Source: Opitutaceae bacterium
GTDB lineage: Bacteria > Verrucomicrobiota > Verrucomicrobiia > Opitutales > Opitutaceae
Length of the DNA: 64,000 nucleotides
Direction of reading: 5' to 3'
NCBI GenBank assembly: GCA_027482185.1
Contig: JAIXWF010000022.1
Location: 62,001-126,000, forward strand
Shown here: positions 8,501 to 16,117 of the stretch, piece by piece
Layout of the letters: each line of letters begins with the position of its first letter
Position numbering within the stretch: position 1 is the stretch's first letter
Notes under the pieces: generated by a model
What the model was told of the DNA's origin: nothing
Database searches by the model: none
Seen by the model: the letters and a program-made list of their open reading frames with translations, nothing else
Program-made: the position numbers and the translations under genes

Positions 8501-8631
8501 CGGTGCGGAACCTAACGAACGAACCGCGGCCGCTCATCACCTATTCGCCGAACGCGCCCGCCTACACCCGGCCGCGCACCTACAACTACTACGGCGCGCT
8601 CTGGACCATCGGCGTGAAGGGCACGTTCTGA
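5527..8631 (+). CDS. TonB-dependent outer-membrane receptor
   Basis: The 1034-residue protein has a clear signal peptide (hydrophobic LLLPSVCAVLFVLLLPV, cleavage after AAQA). Next come a carboxypeptidase-regulatory-like beta domain (~30-115), a TonB-box-like DAFTV, a plug domain (~150-270; SIRGMPGSGTLLTIDG, MINVVGK) and a large beta-barrel ending in aromatic GVKGTF. It should carry a large or scarce ligand across the outer membrane using TonB energy. ATG 5527 is chosen because it begins the signal peptide; upstream in-frame sequence covers the operator. It sits divergently from the GntR gene and is likely the substrate importer of the locus. No SusD partner is present. Confidence 0.93.
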   Translation: MSLLPPKLLLPSVCAVLFVLLLPVRLAAQAAAGTIEGRVSHAAAGANLKQVRLAVDGTVLEAFTDEAGEFRLAGVPAGEVTVRASVAGFAPQAVRVRVAPGGTVRQDFDLGARPAAPAGPGAPAKDQTVVLDAFTVAERELSAQAAALQEQRTAPNLKNVVAFEEFGDLGDGNPGEFLKFVPGIQVAMSPAIPSEASIRGMPGSGTLLTIDGVELSSDGPAGRGAGFTASNVANIDRIEITKVPTPDMPANAVGGMINVVGKSGFSRREAQFTYNVFGLLTTKEPFSRLGRELFSSGSADASTGGAHFRPGFDFTYVRPINRSLAVSLSGGRNVRWEDKDNLAPTWNRVAGIQTQSSVAAQIAARERNVASVRVDWRPGASHTLFANLQFTNDNVSSRIYTFTQAYGAGATGGENFTQGAATAVGTTTLATTYREQLKDTWHGALGHRFERAGWKIESTLARSQSRRRTRSAEPGREFFGTTSATLAGLVLRADNFGEQRFGTPPTVVGTTRTGQPVDINDGRLYTLNTATSPQEPLMTNALTTAKFAVSRALPFRLPVLVKAGVDWSLNERDLRTETRTWNFRPTFAAGSPERLAGSYDLINQGYSDQRAFTSGLRVRWIDPRKVYALYTANPSWFVLNEAAYHTSRVNGSQALDEAITAPYLRTDLKLLDNRLWIAGGVRYERTDNEGVGGLNDIRATYQQDAAGNLIRNAAGQPVRVPGDALALARLQYRERAASGKKHYGDFYPSLNTSWSFSENLVARAAYARTIGRPDVNFIVPTRSIADPAAAENNRVINATNPGLGPWSADNYDLSFESYGVKGATVALSLFRKNISGFFVATRSDATLALLAEMGLSDDYLDYDVITTRNSANSVRVDGFEWSWRQSLKPFAGLPAWTRGIQLWVNGTHLDVGGSGADEFSGYSPRIINWGASYATARFLLKYNVSRIGRQRAALDPVSATVPPGTYQAQDTRMVADGSVEYRFHRKFAVYASVRNLTNEPRPLITYSPNAPAYTRPRTYNYYGALWTIGVKGTF

Positions 8632-8650
8632 GCGCGGCCCAGCCGAACTC

Positions 8651-8777
8651 AGGCAGGTGAGAGCGCTTGGCTGAGAGTGGAGCGCTGAACGTAATCGTTC
8701 CACCTTCGCCCGTCCGCGGCCGCGCCGCTCGGCATTCGGCGGCTCGAGCTCCCACGCTCAACCCTCAACGCTCAGCC
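8651..8777. repeat. Paired inverted heptad arrays between convergent genes
   Basis: The left half (8660-8692: GGCTGAG, AGTGGAG, CGCTGAA) follows the TonB receptor. The right half (8751-8777) read on the minus strand gives GGCTGAG, CGTTGAG, GGTTGAG, following the MFS gene. The units are more degenerate than elsewhere. A short CCGC/GCGG hairpin lies between the MFS stop and its array. Confidence 0.6.
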
Positions 8778-8789
8778 GCATCCGCCCGC

Positions 8790-10049
8790 TCAGCGGCTCG
8801 CGGCCGCGGCCCGCGCCAGGTCGCGTTCCGCGGCGAAACGGTAGGCCGCGACCAGCGCCGCGCCGGCCAGAAGGAAGAGCACCGAGATGCCGGCGAAGAT
8901 GGCGTCGAGCCCGAGCGACCGTTTGAGCACGCCCGCGAGCAGCACGCCCACGCCGCCGGCGGCCGTGGCGCAGGTGTTCATGACGCCGATCGCCGTCGAG
9001 CGGAACTGCACCGGCACGAGCTCGCAGAGCGCCGGGTTCTCGTTCGCCTGGCCGACCCCGCGTAGTAACGAAAACACGGATACCGCCACGGTCACGGCCG
9101 CGAACCCGGGCCGGGCGAGGAACAGCAGCAAAAACGGCGCGGCCGCGAGGTAGCTCAGGCCCTGCACCAGCAGCCGCTGCTTCGCGCCGTGCGCCGCCGC
9201 CCGATCCGAGATCCAACCGCCGAGCGCGATACCGAGCACCGTCGAGATCTGCAGCATGAAGGTGCCCGCGAAGCCCGCCGCCCCGAGGCTGAGATCGAAA
9301 GCCTCGCGGAAATAAAGCGGCAGCCAGTTCAGGAACACCCACACACCGACGCCGGCGAGCATGGCCTTGGCCAGCAGCACGTGGTACGAAGGCACCCGCA
9401 GCAGGTAGCGCAGCGCCTCGCCGACCGCGGCCCGCGGCGCCGTGCCGGCGGACTGCGCGCGCGCGGCCGGGCCGTCGGTGACAAAGAACCGCGCCGACAG
9501 TGCGAGCCCCACGCCGCCCAGCCCGAGCACCCAGAAACCCGCGCGCCAGCCGAAATGTTCCGCGAGGTAGCCCGCGAAGGCGCCACCAAGCACGACCCCG
9601 AAGTTGAGGCCGACCGAATGCAGGCTCATCGCGCGGCCGCGCGTCGCCGGCCCGTGATGGTCGGCCAGCAGCGCCGTCGCCGCCGGCAGGTACAGGCATT
9701 CCGCCAATCCGAGCGCGCCGCGCAGGATCGCCAAGGCTACAAAGCCCGACGCTGCTCCCATCAGGGCCGTGACTGCGCTCCACAGCGCCAGGCTCCAGAC
9801 CACGAGGGCCCGGCGCGACCAACGGTCCGCCAAAATCCCGGCGAACGGCGACCCGAGGGCATAGGCCCAGAGGAAAATCGATCCGAGCAGACCGAGTTGC
9901 ACATCCGTCAGCGCAAAGTCGCTCCGCAGCGCCGGCAGCACCGCCGAGAGCGCCGCGCGGTCCGCGTAGTTGAGGGCTGCGGCGCAGGCGAGGAACCCGG
10001 CCACCTGCCAGCGCGCCTCGCGCCAGGCGGGAATGTTCCCCGGATTCAT
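8790..10049 (-). CDS. MFS transporter (probable sialic acid/sugar acid permease)
   Basis: The 419-residue protein has about 12 predicted membrane segments and typical MFS loops, including NYADRAALSAVLP in TM1 and the cytoplasmic motif-A-like GILADRWSRRALVV between TM2 and TM3. It resembles the anion:cation symporter/spinster-like branches. Its ATG at 10049 overlaps the stop of the Kelch gene as ATGA, so it is the last gene of a translationally coupled aldolase-Kelch-MFS operon. That context makes inner-membrane uptake of the same substrate the best guess (a nanT analogue). The exact substrate is inferred. Confidence 0.85.
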   Translation of the reverse strand: MNPGNIPAWREARWQVAGFLACAAALNYADRAALSAVLPALRSDFALTDVQLGLLGSIFLWAYALGSPFAGILADRWSRRALVVWSLALWSAVTALMGAASGFVALAILRGALGLAECLYLPAATALLADHHGPATRGRAMSLHSVGLNFGVVLGGAFAGYLAEHFGWRAGFWVLGLGGVGLALSARFFVTDGPAARAQSAGTAPRAAVGEALRYLLRVPSYHVLLAKAMLAGVGVWVFLNWLPLYFREAFDLSLGAAGFAGTFMLQISTVLGIALGGWISDRAAAHGAKQRLLVQGLSYLAAAPFLLLFLARPGFAAVTVAVSVFSLLRGVGQANENPALCELVPVQFRSTAIGVMNTCATAAGGVGVLLAGVLKRSLGLDAIFAGISVLFLLAGAALVAAYRFAAERDLARAAAASR

Positions 10050-11038
10050 GGTGCGCCTTCCGCCGGCGGCGTCCACCGCCAGACCGTGTCGGCTCGTCCG
10101 CGCGATCGCTCTTCGCCTCCGACCAGCCAGACTTCCCCGCCTTCATGGACCAAGGCGGCCGCCAGTCGCGGCGCCGGCAAGGGCGGCTGGGGTTGCAGCA
10201 CGCCGGTGCGGCCGTCGTAGAGCCAGACATCGCGGGCGATCGGACCGGCGCCGGCGTTGTCCGCCGGCACACCGCCGACCAACAGGGCGCGGTACCGGTC
10301 GAGGGCCACGCCCGAAAGTCCGCGCGGCAGGGACGCCGCGAGCGGCCGCTGCGTCCATTGCCCGCCCGACAGGGAGTAGATCCACGTTTCCCGCGGGGCT
10401 TCGAGCCGGCGCCGTTCGGCCGACCAGCGGCTGCCCGGCAGCACGTGGAGTTCGTCGCCGAGCGCGAGCACGACGGGGTTGATCCAGGCGGGACCGGCCG
10501 GCGCCGGCGTCACGGCCCCGGTGCCGGCATCGATCCGGACCATCGTGGCCAAGGCGGCAGAAAAGTCGGTGTCGACGGGCGTGCCGCCGACAACCCATAC
10601 GGCGCCGGCCGCGAAGGCGGCCCCGGCATAGGTGCGCCGTTCCGGCAACGCGCCGATCCGCCGCGCCGCGCCGGTGGCAAGGTCGAGCCTTTGGATCGCG
10701 TCCGTGGCCCCGCCGACGAGCCAGAGCGCGCCCGCCCCGGTCGCGCTTGCGCTGTGGGCGAAGCCGGCGGGCAGGGGAGGGAGGGTTTCCCAACGGCCGG
10801 CCTCGGCGCCGCGCAGAGTCCGGCGGTAGACCGCGTTTTCGATCCGTTTCGTCTCGCCCGACCAGTGGCTGCCGCCGGCGACGTTCAGCCGGCCCTCGTG
10901 CACGGCGGCCGCGTGCCCGGCCAGGCCGTGGGGCAGCGGGGTCTCCGCGGTCCACGGCGCCGCCGCCGCGACGGCGTGGAGGGCCGTGCACCAGGCACCC
11001 GCGCCCCAGCGGCTGGCGATGGCGACGGGCCGGCTCAC
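10046..11038 (-). CDS. Kelch-repeat protein, N-acetylneuraminate epimerase (NanM)-like
   Basis: This 330-residue protein is built of ~50-residue Kelch blades, each with a hydrophobic strand ending in GG (ALWLVGGATD, AVWVVGG, ALLVGG, VWLVGGEERSRG). NanM interconverts alpha- and beta-N-acetylneuraminate in the periplasm. A weak signal-like stretch (WCTALHAVAAAA) lies near the N-terminus. The start is GTG 11038, which overlaps the aldolase TGA as GTGA; no ATG fits. Function is supported by its place between an aldolase of the NanA superfamily and a permease. Other Kelch roles are possible. Confidence 0.7.
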   Translation of the reverse strand: MSRPVAIASRWGAGAWCTALHAVAAAAPWTAETPLPHGLAGHAAAVHEGRLNVAGGSHWSGETKRIENAVYRRTLRGAEAGRWETLPPLPAGFAHSASATGAGALWLVGGATDAIQRLDLATGAARRIGALPERRTYAGAAFAAGAVWVVGGTPVDTDFSAALATMVRIDAGTGAVTPAPAGPAWINPVVLALGDELHVLPGSRWSAERRRLEAPRETWIYSLSGGQWTQRPLAASLPRGLSGVALDRYRALLVGGVPADNAGAGPIARDVWLYDGRTGVLQPQPPLPAPRLAAALVHEGGEVWLVGGEERSRGRADTVWRWTPPAEGAP

Positions 11039-11979
11039 GGCCCGCGGGACGCCGTCGCGGGCTCGAGCCGCGTTTGCATGAATTCCGAGACCAGCCGGGA
11101 AAACTCCGGCTCGATCACGACCCCGGGCAACGCGCCCGCCGTCGACGCGAGCACGCCGCGTTCGTGCAGCGGCAGTTTGAGCGTGTGCAGGAAATGGGCG
11201 AACGACTGCCGGACTTCCGGGCGGGTAAAGATGGCCCACAGTGCATCGATCTGCTGCTGGAGCCCGGCGGCCCGTGCGGTTTCGCCGGCCTGCCAGGCGT
11301 CGAACAAATCCCGGTAGAGGCGAGGCGCGAGATTGCCCTGGGCGACGACGCAGCCGTGGCCGCCGGCCTGCAGGGTGGAGAGCACCAATTTCTCGACGCC
11401 CTGGAAAAACCGGAACGGCCGGCCCGCGGTCGCCGCGAGGATTTCGGCGCAGCGGTCGTGGTCGCCCCCGTTGGTGTCCTTCACCGCGAAGATGTTGGGA
11501 TGCGCCGCGAGCCGGGCCACCGTCGGCACCGCGAACGGCGTCGGCATGCGCAGGTGGTGGTACACCGCGAGCGGGACCGGGCTGGCGTCGGCAATGGCCG
11601 CGGCGAAGTCCCCGAGCTGGCGCTGGTCGAGGGCGACAAAGAACGGACTCATCACCACCGCCGCATCGGCGCCGGCGGCGGCCGCGGCGCGGGCGTTGCG
11701 GATCGCGTGCCGGTGCCCGAGCCCGCTCACTCCGGCGTAGATCGTGCCGGCCGGGGCGGCGGCGCGCACCGTCTCTAGCACGGCCAAACGGTCGGCCTCG
11801 TCGAGCAACGGGGCCTCGCCGGTCGAACCGTTGACGAAAAACTCGTCGACGCCGCCGGCCTGCAGGTGCGCGACGAGCCGGCGCAGGCCGGCGTGGTCGA
11901 CTTCCCCGGCGCCGGCGAACGGCGTGACGAGGGCGACGATCAGGTGCGGGCCGGGGCGGTGCAGGCGGGAAGAACTCAT
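11035..11979 (-). CDS. Dihydrodipicolinate synthase/N-acetylneuraminate lyase family aldolase
   Basis: The 314-residue TIM-barrel protein has the pyruvate-binding GSTGE motif (as in NanA; DapA usually has GTTGE) and the Schiff-base lysine in FAVKDTNGG. The catalytic tyrosine motif is YHHLRMPT instead of the usual YN-[IV]-P, so substrate contacts differ from classical NanA. In context (Kelch epimerase, permease, BNR proteins, GGTATA operators) cleavage of sialic acid to ManNAc and pyruvate is the leading idea; a 2-keto-3-deoxy-acid aldolase is the main alternative. A perfect TGGTATACCA lies 43 bp upstream of its ATG. Confidence 0.78.
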   Translation of the reverse strand: MSSSRLHRPGPHLIVALVTPFAGAGEVDHAGLRRLVAHLQAGGVDEFFVNGSTGEAPLLDEADRLAVLETVRAAAPAGTIYAGVSGLGHRHAIRNARAAAAAGADAAVVMSPFFVALDQRQLGDFAAAIADASPVPLAVYHHLRMPTPFAVPTVARLAAHPNIFAVKDTNGGDHDRCAEILAATAGRPFRFFQGVEKLVLSTLQAGGHGCVVAQGNLAPRLYRDLFDAWQAGETARAAGLQQQIDALWAIFTRPEVRQSFAHFLHTLKLPLHERGVLASTAGALPGVVIEPEFSRLVSEFMQTRLEPATASRGP

Positions 11980-12021
11980 GCGCGGCGGGGAAGGGGCGGA
12001 CTGCGGCGGACGATGCGGCGA

Positions 12022-12031
12022 TGGTATACCA
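12022..12031. promoter_or_regulatory. Putative GntR/NanR-like operator TGGTATACCA
   Basis: Perfect 10-bp palindrome 43 bp upstream of the aldolase start. TATACC within it could double as a -10 element, so binding would block transcription of the aldolase operon. Confidence 0.68.
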
Positions 12032-12092
12032 GAGCAAGTCCTTGTTCGGCCGCGCCGCCGGCGGGCCCCGGGCCGGCTGCGGGTTTGACTTG

Positions 12093-12102
12093 TGGTATAC
12101 CA
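12093..12102. promoter_or_regulatory. Putative GntR/NanR-like operator TGGTATACCA
   Basis: Second perfect copy, 24 bp before the BNR-protein ATG and 71 bp from the first copy. TTGACT at 12085-12090 is just upstream. Together the two sites flank the divergent promoter region. Confidence 0.68.
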
Positions 12103-12125
12103 CCGCGACGCTCGCTCCCGCCGCC

Positions 12126-13286
12126 ATGATTCCCCTGTCGCGCCGCGTCGCCCCGTTGCTGTCCGTGTCTTTGGCGGCCTGCGTCGCCCTCCCGGGCCGG
12201 GCGGCGGAGGCCGCGGTGCGTGCCGTGCCGCCGCGGGCGGAAAAGCTGCTCGTAACCGAGGCCGGCCAGCCGGCCGAGTACCGCTACACCGCGTTTCCCG
12301 TCGCCCTGCGCGTCGGCCCCGACGAAGTCTGGATCGTATACAAGGCCGGGAAAACCCACGCGACCGATGCCGGCGCCGCCCTCGAGGTCGTGCGGCATTC
12401 GCTGGCCGGCGGCACCACGGAGTTGATCCAGCGGCTGCCCGCGCCGCAGCCGAAGCTCTACCAGATGGGCGAGATCACGCGGCTGCCCGACGGCACGATC
12501 GCGATCTATGTCGACGTGCAGGCGGTCGGCTGGGACGGCCGCCACTACCGCTCGGGTGCCGAGGTCTTCCGTTGGGACGAAACGCGCCGGGCCTTCGGGC
12601 CGCCCGAGGCGCTGCCGACCGTCGCCGGGGTGCGCTACGGTTATCCGTTCGAATTCGTTTCCGCGGGGCGGACCACGTGGCAGTTGGTGATGAAGTTCGG
12701 CTACATGGAGGGCGGACGCTGGGGCGTCGACGTGTTGCGCAGCGACGATGCGGGCCGCTCGTGGAGTTTTGTCCGCGATCTGACGGAGGAATTCGGCCGC
12801 ATCCCGGCGAACGAGAGCGGCTTCGCGCGCCACGGCGACGGCTGGATCGTGACCACCCGCGGCTACGACCGGATCGCGCGCCTGCACCGGACCGACGCCG
12901 ATTTCAAACTGCTCCGGCAACGCGATCTCACCGGTCACACGCCGTACATCCAGAACCTGATCGGCCGGCCGCGTCTGCTGATCCGCGACGGCAAAGGCTA
13001 TTTGCTCGGCCGCAATTGGACGGAACCGAATCCGACGGCCAAGGGCGCGGCGGCGAAGCCGATGCAACTCTGCCTGATCCGTTTCGACCTCGAGACGCTC
13101 TTGCCCGAAGCCTGCGTGATCCTCGACAACGCCGACCACCGGCGCGTGACCGACGGCTACTATGCCGTCGCGGAATTCTCGGGCGCCGGCACCGACGAGC
13201 TCATGCATATCATCACGTACCGCGGGATTGCCGGGGCACCGCCGGCGATCGTGCGGCTCGATTTCCGTTGGGCCGACGTGAAGTGA
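12126..13286 (+). CDS. Secreted BNR/sialidase-like six-blade propeller protein
   Basis: The 386-residue protein has a signal peptide (LLSVSLAACVALPGRAAEA). Beta-propeller strands include a canonical Asp-box, SDDAGRSW (S-x-D-x-G-x-x-W). The sialidase FRIP motif is not clear (the equivalent region reads YRYTAFPVAL), so catalytic activity is uncertain. It is the first gene of an operon running to 18069 (next ATG 2 bp after its stop) and has a TGGTATACCA operator upstream. Release or binding of sialoglycans outside the cytoplasm is inferred. Confidence 0.7.
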   Translation: MIPLSRRVAPLLSVSLAACVALPGRAAEAAVRAVPPRAEKLLVTEAGQPAEYRYTAFPVALRVGPDEVWIVYKAGKTHATDAGAALEVVRHSLAGGTTELIQRLPAPQPKLYQMGEITRLPDGTIAIYVDVQAVGWDGRHYRSGAEVFRWDETRRAFGPPEALPTVAGVRYGYPFEFVSAGRTTWQLVMKFGYMEGGRWGVDVLRSDDAGRSWSFVRDLTEEFGRIPANESGFARHGDGWIVTTRGYDRIARLHRTDADFKLLRQRDLTGHTPYIQNLIGRPRLLIRDGKGYLLGRNWTEPNPTAKGAAAKPMQLCLIRFDLETLLPEACVILDNADHRRVTDGYYAVAEFSGAGTDELMHIITYRGIAGAPPAIVRLDFRWADVK

Positions 13287-13287
13287 C

Positions 13288-14139
13288 ATGACGCCGCGGC
13301 GGACAATGTCGTGGTTCTGCTTCGGCGGCCTGCTGCTCGCGTTCTCGGTTTTGCCGGCCGCGGCCGACTCCGCGGCCGCGCGCATCACCTTCGGCGAAGT
13401 GGCGAGTGCCGCCCTCGGCCGGACTTTGCCGGTGGCGGTGGTGGCGCCGGCTCCCGACGCGGGCGCGACGGCGGACCTGCCCGTGCTCTATTTTCTGCAC
13501 GGGCGCGGCCGCCATCACCGTTCGCTGCTCGAATCGCCGGCGGCCCGCGCCGCCCTGTTGCAGGCCCGCTGCCATGTCGTGCTGCCGCAGGGCGAGGACG
13601 GCTGGTACATCGATTCGCCGGCGCAACCGGCCGCGCGCTACGGGGCCTATATCGCCGAAGTCGTGGCCTGGGCCGAGCGCACACTGCCGGTGGGCCGCAC
13701 GCCGGCGCGGCGGGGCATCGCGGGCTGGTCGATGGGGGGCTACGGCGCGGTGCGTTTTGCGCAGGCCGAGCCGGGACGCTTCGGTTTTGTGGCGAGCGTG
13801 ATCGGGCTGCTCGATTTTCCGCGGTCCGAGGACCTGCCGGCGGGGCAGAATTACCGGGTGCCGACGGCCCGTTTCACGGCGGATCCGGCGGTGTGGTCCG
13901 CGTTCAATCCGCTCGGCGCCGTGGAAAGGCTGCGCGGGTCGGCGTTGACGCTCGTGCTCGCGACCCGCGGTTTTGAACTCACGATGAACGAACGCTTCCT
14001 CGCCGCGCTCGCCGCCGCGCGGCCGCCGGTGCCCGCGCGCGTGCACCGGTTGGAAGGCGGCCACGAGTTCGCCTTGGTCGAACAGGCCGTGCCGCTCGTC
14101 CTGGCCGACGCCGCGGAGTTTTTCGCCCGCAAGCCATGA
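13288..14139 (+). CDS. Secreted esterase, alpha/beta-hydrolase (esterase D/PF00756-like)
   Basis: The 283-residue protein has a signal peptide (MSWFCFGGLLLAFSVLPAAADS). The nucleophile elbow is GWSMGGYG, the oxyanion-side motif is FLHGRGRHH, and a late GGHEF supplies the catalytic His. Family members deacylate esters, so in this operon an O-acetyl esterase acting on acetylated sialic acids or glycans would make sense, but this is inference. Its stop overlaps the next gene as ATGA. Confidence 0.8.
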   Translation: MTPRRTMSWFCFGGLLLAFSVLPAAADSAAARITFGEVASAALGRTLPVAVVAPAPDAGATADLPVLYFLHGRGRHHRSLLESPAARAALLQARCHVVLPQGEDGWYIDSPAQPAARYGAYIAEVVAWAERTLPVGRTPARRGIAGWSMGGYGAVRFAQAEPGRFGFVASVIGLLDFPRSEDLPAGQNYRVPTARFTADPAVWSAFNPLGAVERLRGSALTLVLATRGFELTMNERFLAALAAARPPVPARVHRLEGGHEFALVEQAVPLVLADAAEFFARKP

Positions 14140-16073
14140 GTGTTCTCGCCGAGACTTCCCTGCAATGCGACCTGCTCGTCGCGGGCGGCGGTATGTCCGG
14201 CGTGTGCTGCGCGATCGCCGCGGCGCGCCTGGGCAGCCGCGTCATTCTTGTGCAGGACCGGCCGGTCCTCGGCGGCAACGCCTCGAGCGAGATCCGGATG
14301 CACATCGTCGGCGCCACCGGGCTGCACGCCGGTCTGCCGCTGCAGCTCGAGCCGCGCGAGGGCGGCCTGATCGAGGAGATCCGCCTCGAGCTCGCGGTGC
14401 GGAATCCCCAGCGCTCGCCCGCGGTCTTCGATCTCATTCTGTACGAATTCTGCCGGGCGGAGCCGAATCTCACGCTCCTGCTCAACACCACCGTCGTCGC
14501 GGCCCGGGTGGAATCGGGCCGCATCACCGAGGTGACCGCGGAACGGCCGTCGACCGAGGACCGTTTCCGGATCGCGGCGGCGATGTTTGCCGATTGCACG
14601 GGCGACGGCCGGCTCGGGGCCGAGGCCGGCGTGCCCGCGATGCGGGGCCGCGAGGGGCGCGACGCGTTCGGCGAGCCGCTGGCGCCGGCCGCCGGCGACA
14701 CGAAGACCCTCGGCTCCACGATTCTCTTCCAGGCGCGCAGGCACGACCGGCCGATGCCGTTTGTCGCGCCGCCCTGGGTGCGGCGTTTCACCGCCGCCGA
14801 CTTCAAGCTGCGGCCGTTCGGCAAAAGCGGCGCCGATCTCGGGCTCGAGTACGGCTACTGGTGGATCGAGTGGGGCGGCTGCCTCGATTCGATCAAGGAC
14901 GGCGAGCGCATCCGCGACGAATTGCTCGGCATCACGCTCGGCGTGTGGAACCACATCAAGAACGAGTCCGGTCTCGATGTCGCCCACTGGGCCCTCGACT
15001 GGATCGGCTTCGTGCCGGGCAAGCGCGAGAGCCGCCGGTTCGTCGGGCAGCACGTGCTGACGGAGAACGACCTGTTTTCCTCGCGGGCCTTTCCCGACGC
15101 GATCGCCTTCGGCGGGTGGCCGATCGACACGCATCCGCCGGAAGGTGTCGACGCGCCCGCCGAGCCGCCCTGTACGCAGCACCATCTGCCTTGGCTCTAC
15201 GACGTGCCGCTGCGCAGCTGCGTCGCAGCAAACGTGCGCAACCTCTTCTTCGCCGGCCGCAATCTTTCGGCGACGCACCTCGCCTTCGCTTCGACCCGCG
15301 TGATGGCGACCTGCGCCGCGATCGGCCAGGGGGTCGGCACCGCCGCGGCGCTTGCTCGGCAGGCCGGGACGGAGCCCTCGGCCGTCGCGGACGACCCGGC
15401 GCTGCTGGCGCGGATCCGGCAGCGGCTGCTGCGCGACGACGCCTTTCTCCTCGGCTGCCGCAACGAAGACCCCGACGACCTCGCGCGCCGGGCCGAGGCG
15501 ACGGCGTCGAGCGCGCAGCCCGGCGGCGAAGCGGTGCAGGTGCTTTCGGGCCAGACGCGCTCCGTCCAAGGTTCCGGCGCAGCGGGACCTGCGCCCGCCG
15601 GCAACCAGTGGGAGAACGTACTGCGCGAGCTCGAGACCGGCCGGGCGCGCGCGCTCCATACCTGCGCGCCGCCGGACCGTGCCTTCCCGGGATTGCACCG
15701 GTGGCTCAGCGAGCCCGCGGCCGGCTTGCCCGCCTACCTGGAGCTGCGCTGGCCGGAGCCCGTTACGGTGGCCGAGCTCCAGCTCGTGTTCGACACGGGC
15801 CTGCACCGCTTCCTGACGCTGTCGCAGGCGGACGGCTACACCGCGCGAATGGAGTGGGGCCGGCCCCAGCCCGAGACCGTGCGCGACTACCGGATCGAGG
15901 CGGAGACGGCCGCCGGTTGGCGCCACGTGCACACCGAGACGGGCAACTACCGGCGTCGGCGAGTGCACCGGCTGCCGGAGCCGCTCGCGGGCGTCGCGGC
16001 CCTGCGGATCACGGTCCTGGCCACGAACGGCCTTGACCACGCGCGGATCTGCGAGGTGCGGGTTTACAGTTGA
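14136..16073 (+). CDS. FAD-dependent oxidoreductase (PF12831-type) with C-terminal discoidin-like domain
   Basis: The 645-residue protein opens with a dinucleotide-binding fold (VAGGGMSGVCCAIAAARLG, G-x-G-x-x-G) and LGGNASSEIR, typical of the FAD-dependent oxidoreductases common in Planctomycetes/Verrucomicrobia. The FAD-contacting NLFFAGRNLSATHLAF and GQGVGTAAALA segments follow. Residues ~510-645 form a beta-rich, discoidin-like carbohydrate-binding domain (AYLELRWPEPVTVAELQLVFDT). No signal peptide is visible. The substrate is unknown; linkage to the kinase and deacetylase points to an amino sugar or glycoside. ATGA-coupled to the esterase upstream. Confidence 0.78.
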   Translation: MSVLAETSLQCDLLVAGGGMSGVCCAIAAARLGSRVILVQDRPVLGGNASSEIRMHIVGATGLHAGLPLQLEPREGGLIEEIRLELAVRNPQRSPAVFDLILYEFCRAEPNLTLLLNTTVVAARVESGRITEVTAERPSTEDRFRIAAAMFADCTGDGRLGAEAGVPAMRGREGRDAFGEPLAPAAGDTKTLGSTILFQARRHDRPMPFVAPPWVRRFTAADFKLRPFGKSGADLGLEYGYWWIEWGGCLDSIKDGERIRDELLGITLGVWNHIKNESGLDVAHWALDWIGFVPGKRESRRFVGQHVLTENDLFSSRAFPDAIAFGGWPIDTHPPEGVDAPAEPPCTQHHLPWLYDVPLRSCVAANVRNLFFAGRNLSATHLAFASTRVMATCAAIGQGVGTAAALARQAGTEPSAVADDPALLARIRQRLLRDDAFLLGCRNEDPDDLARRAEATASSAQPGGEAVQVLSGQTRSVQGSGAAGPAPAGNQWENVLRELETGRARALHTCAPPDRAFPGLHRWLSEPAAGLPAYLELRWPEPVTVAELQLVFDTGLHRFLTLSQADGYTARMEWGRPQPETVRDYRIEAETAAGWRHVHTETGNYRRRRVHRLPEPLAGVAALRITVLATNGLDHARICEVRVYS

Positions 16074-16117
16074 AGCCGGCGGCGCGTTGCGCGTCCGTTG
16101 CCGGTTTCCCTCTCCGC

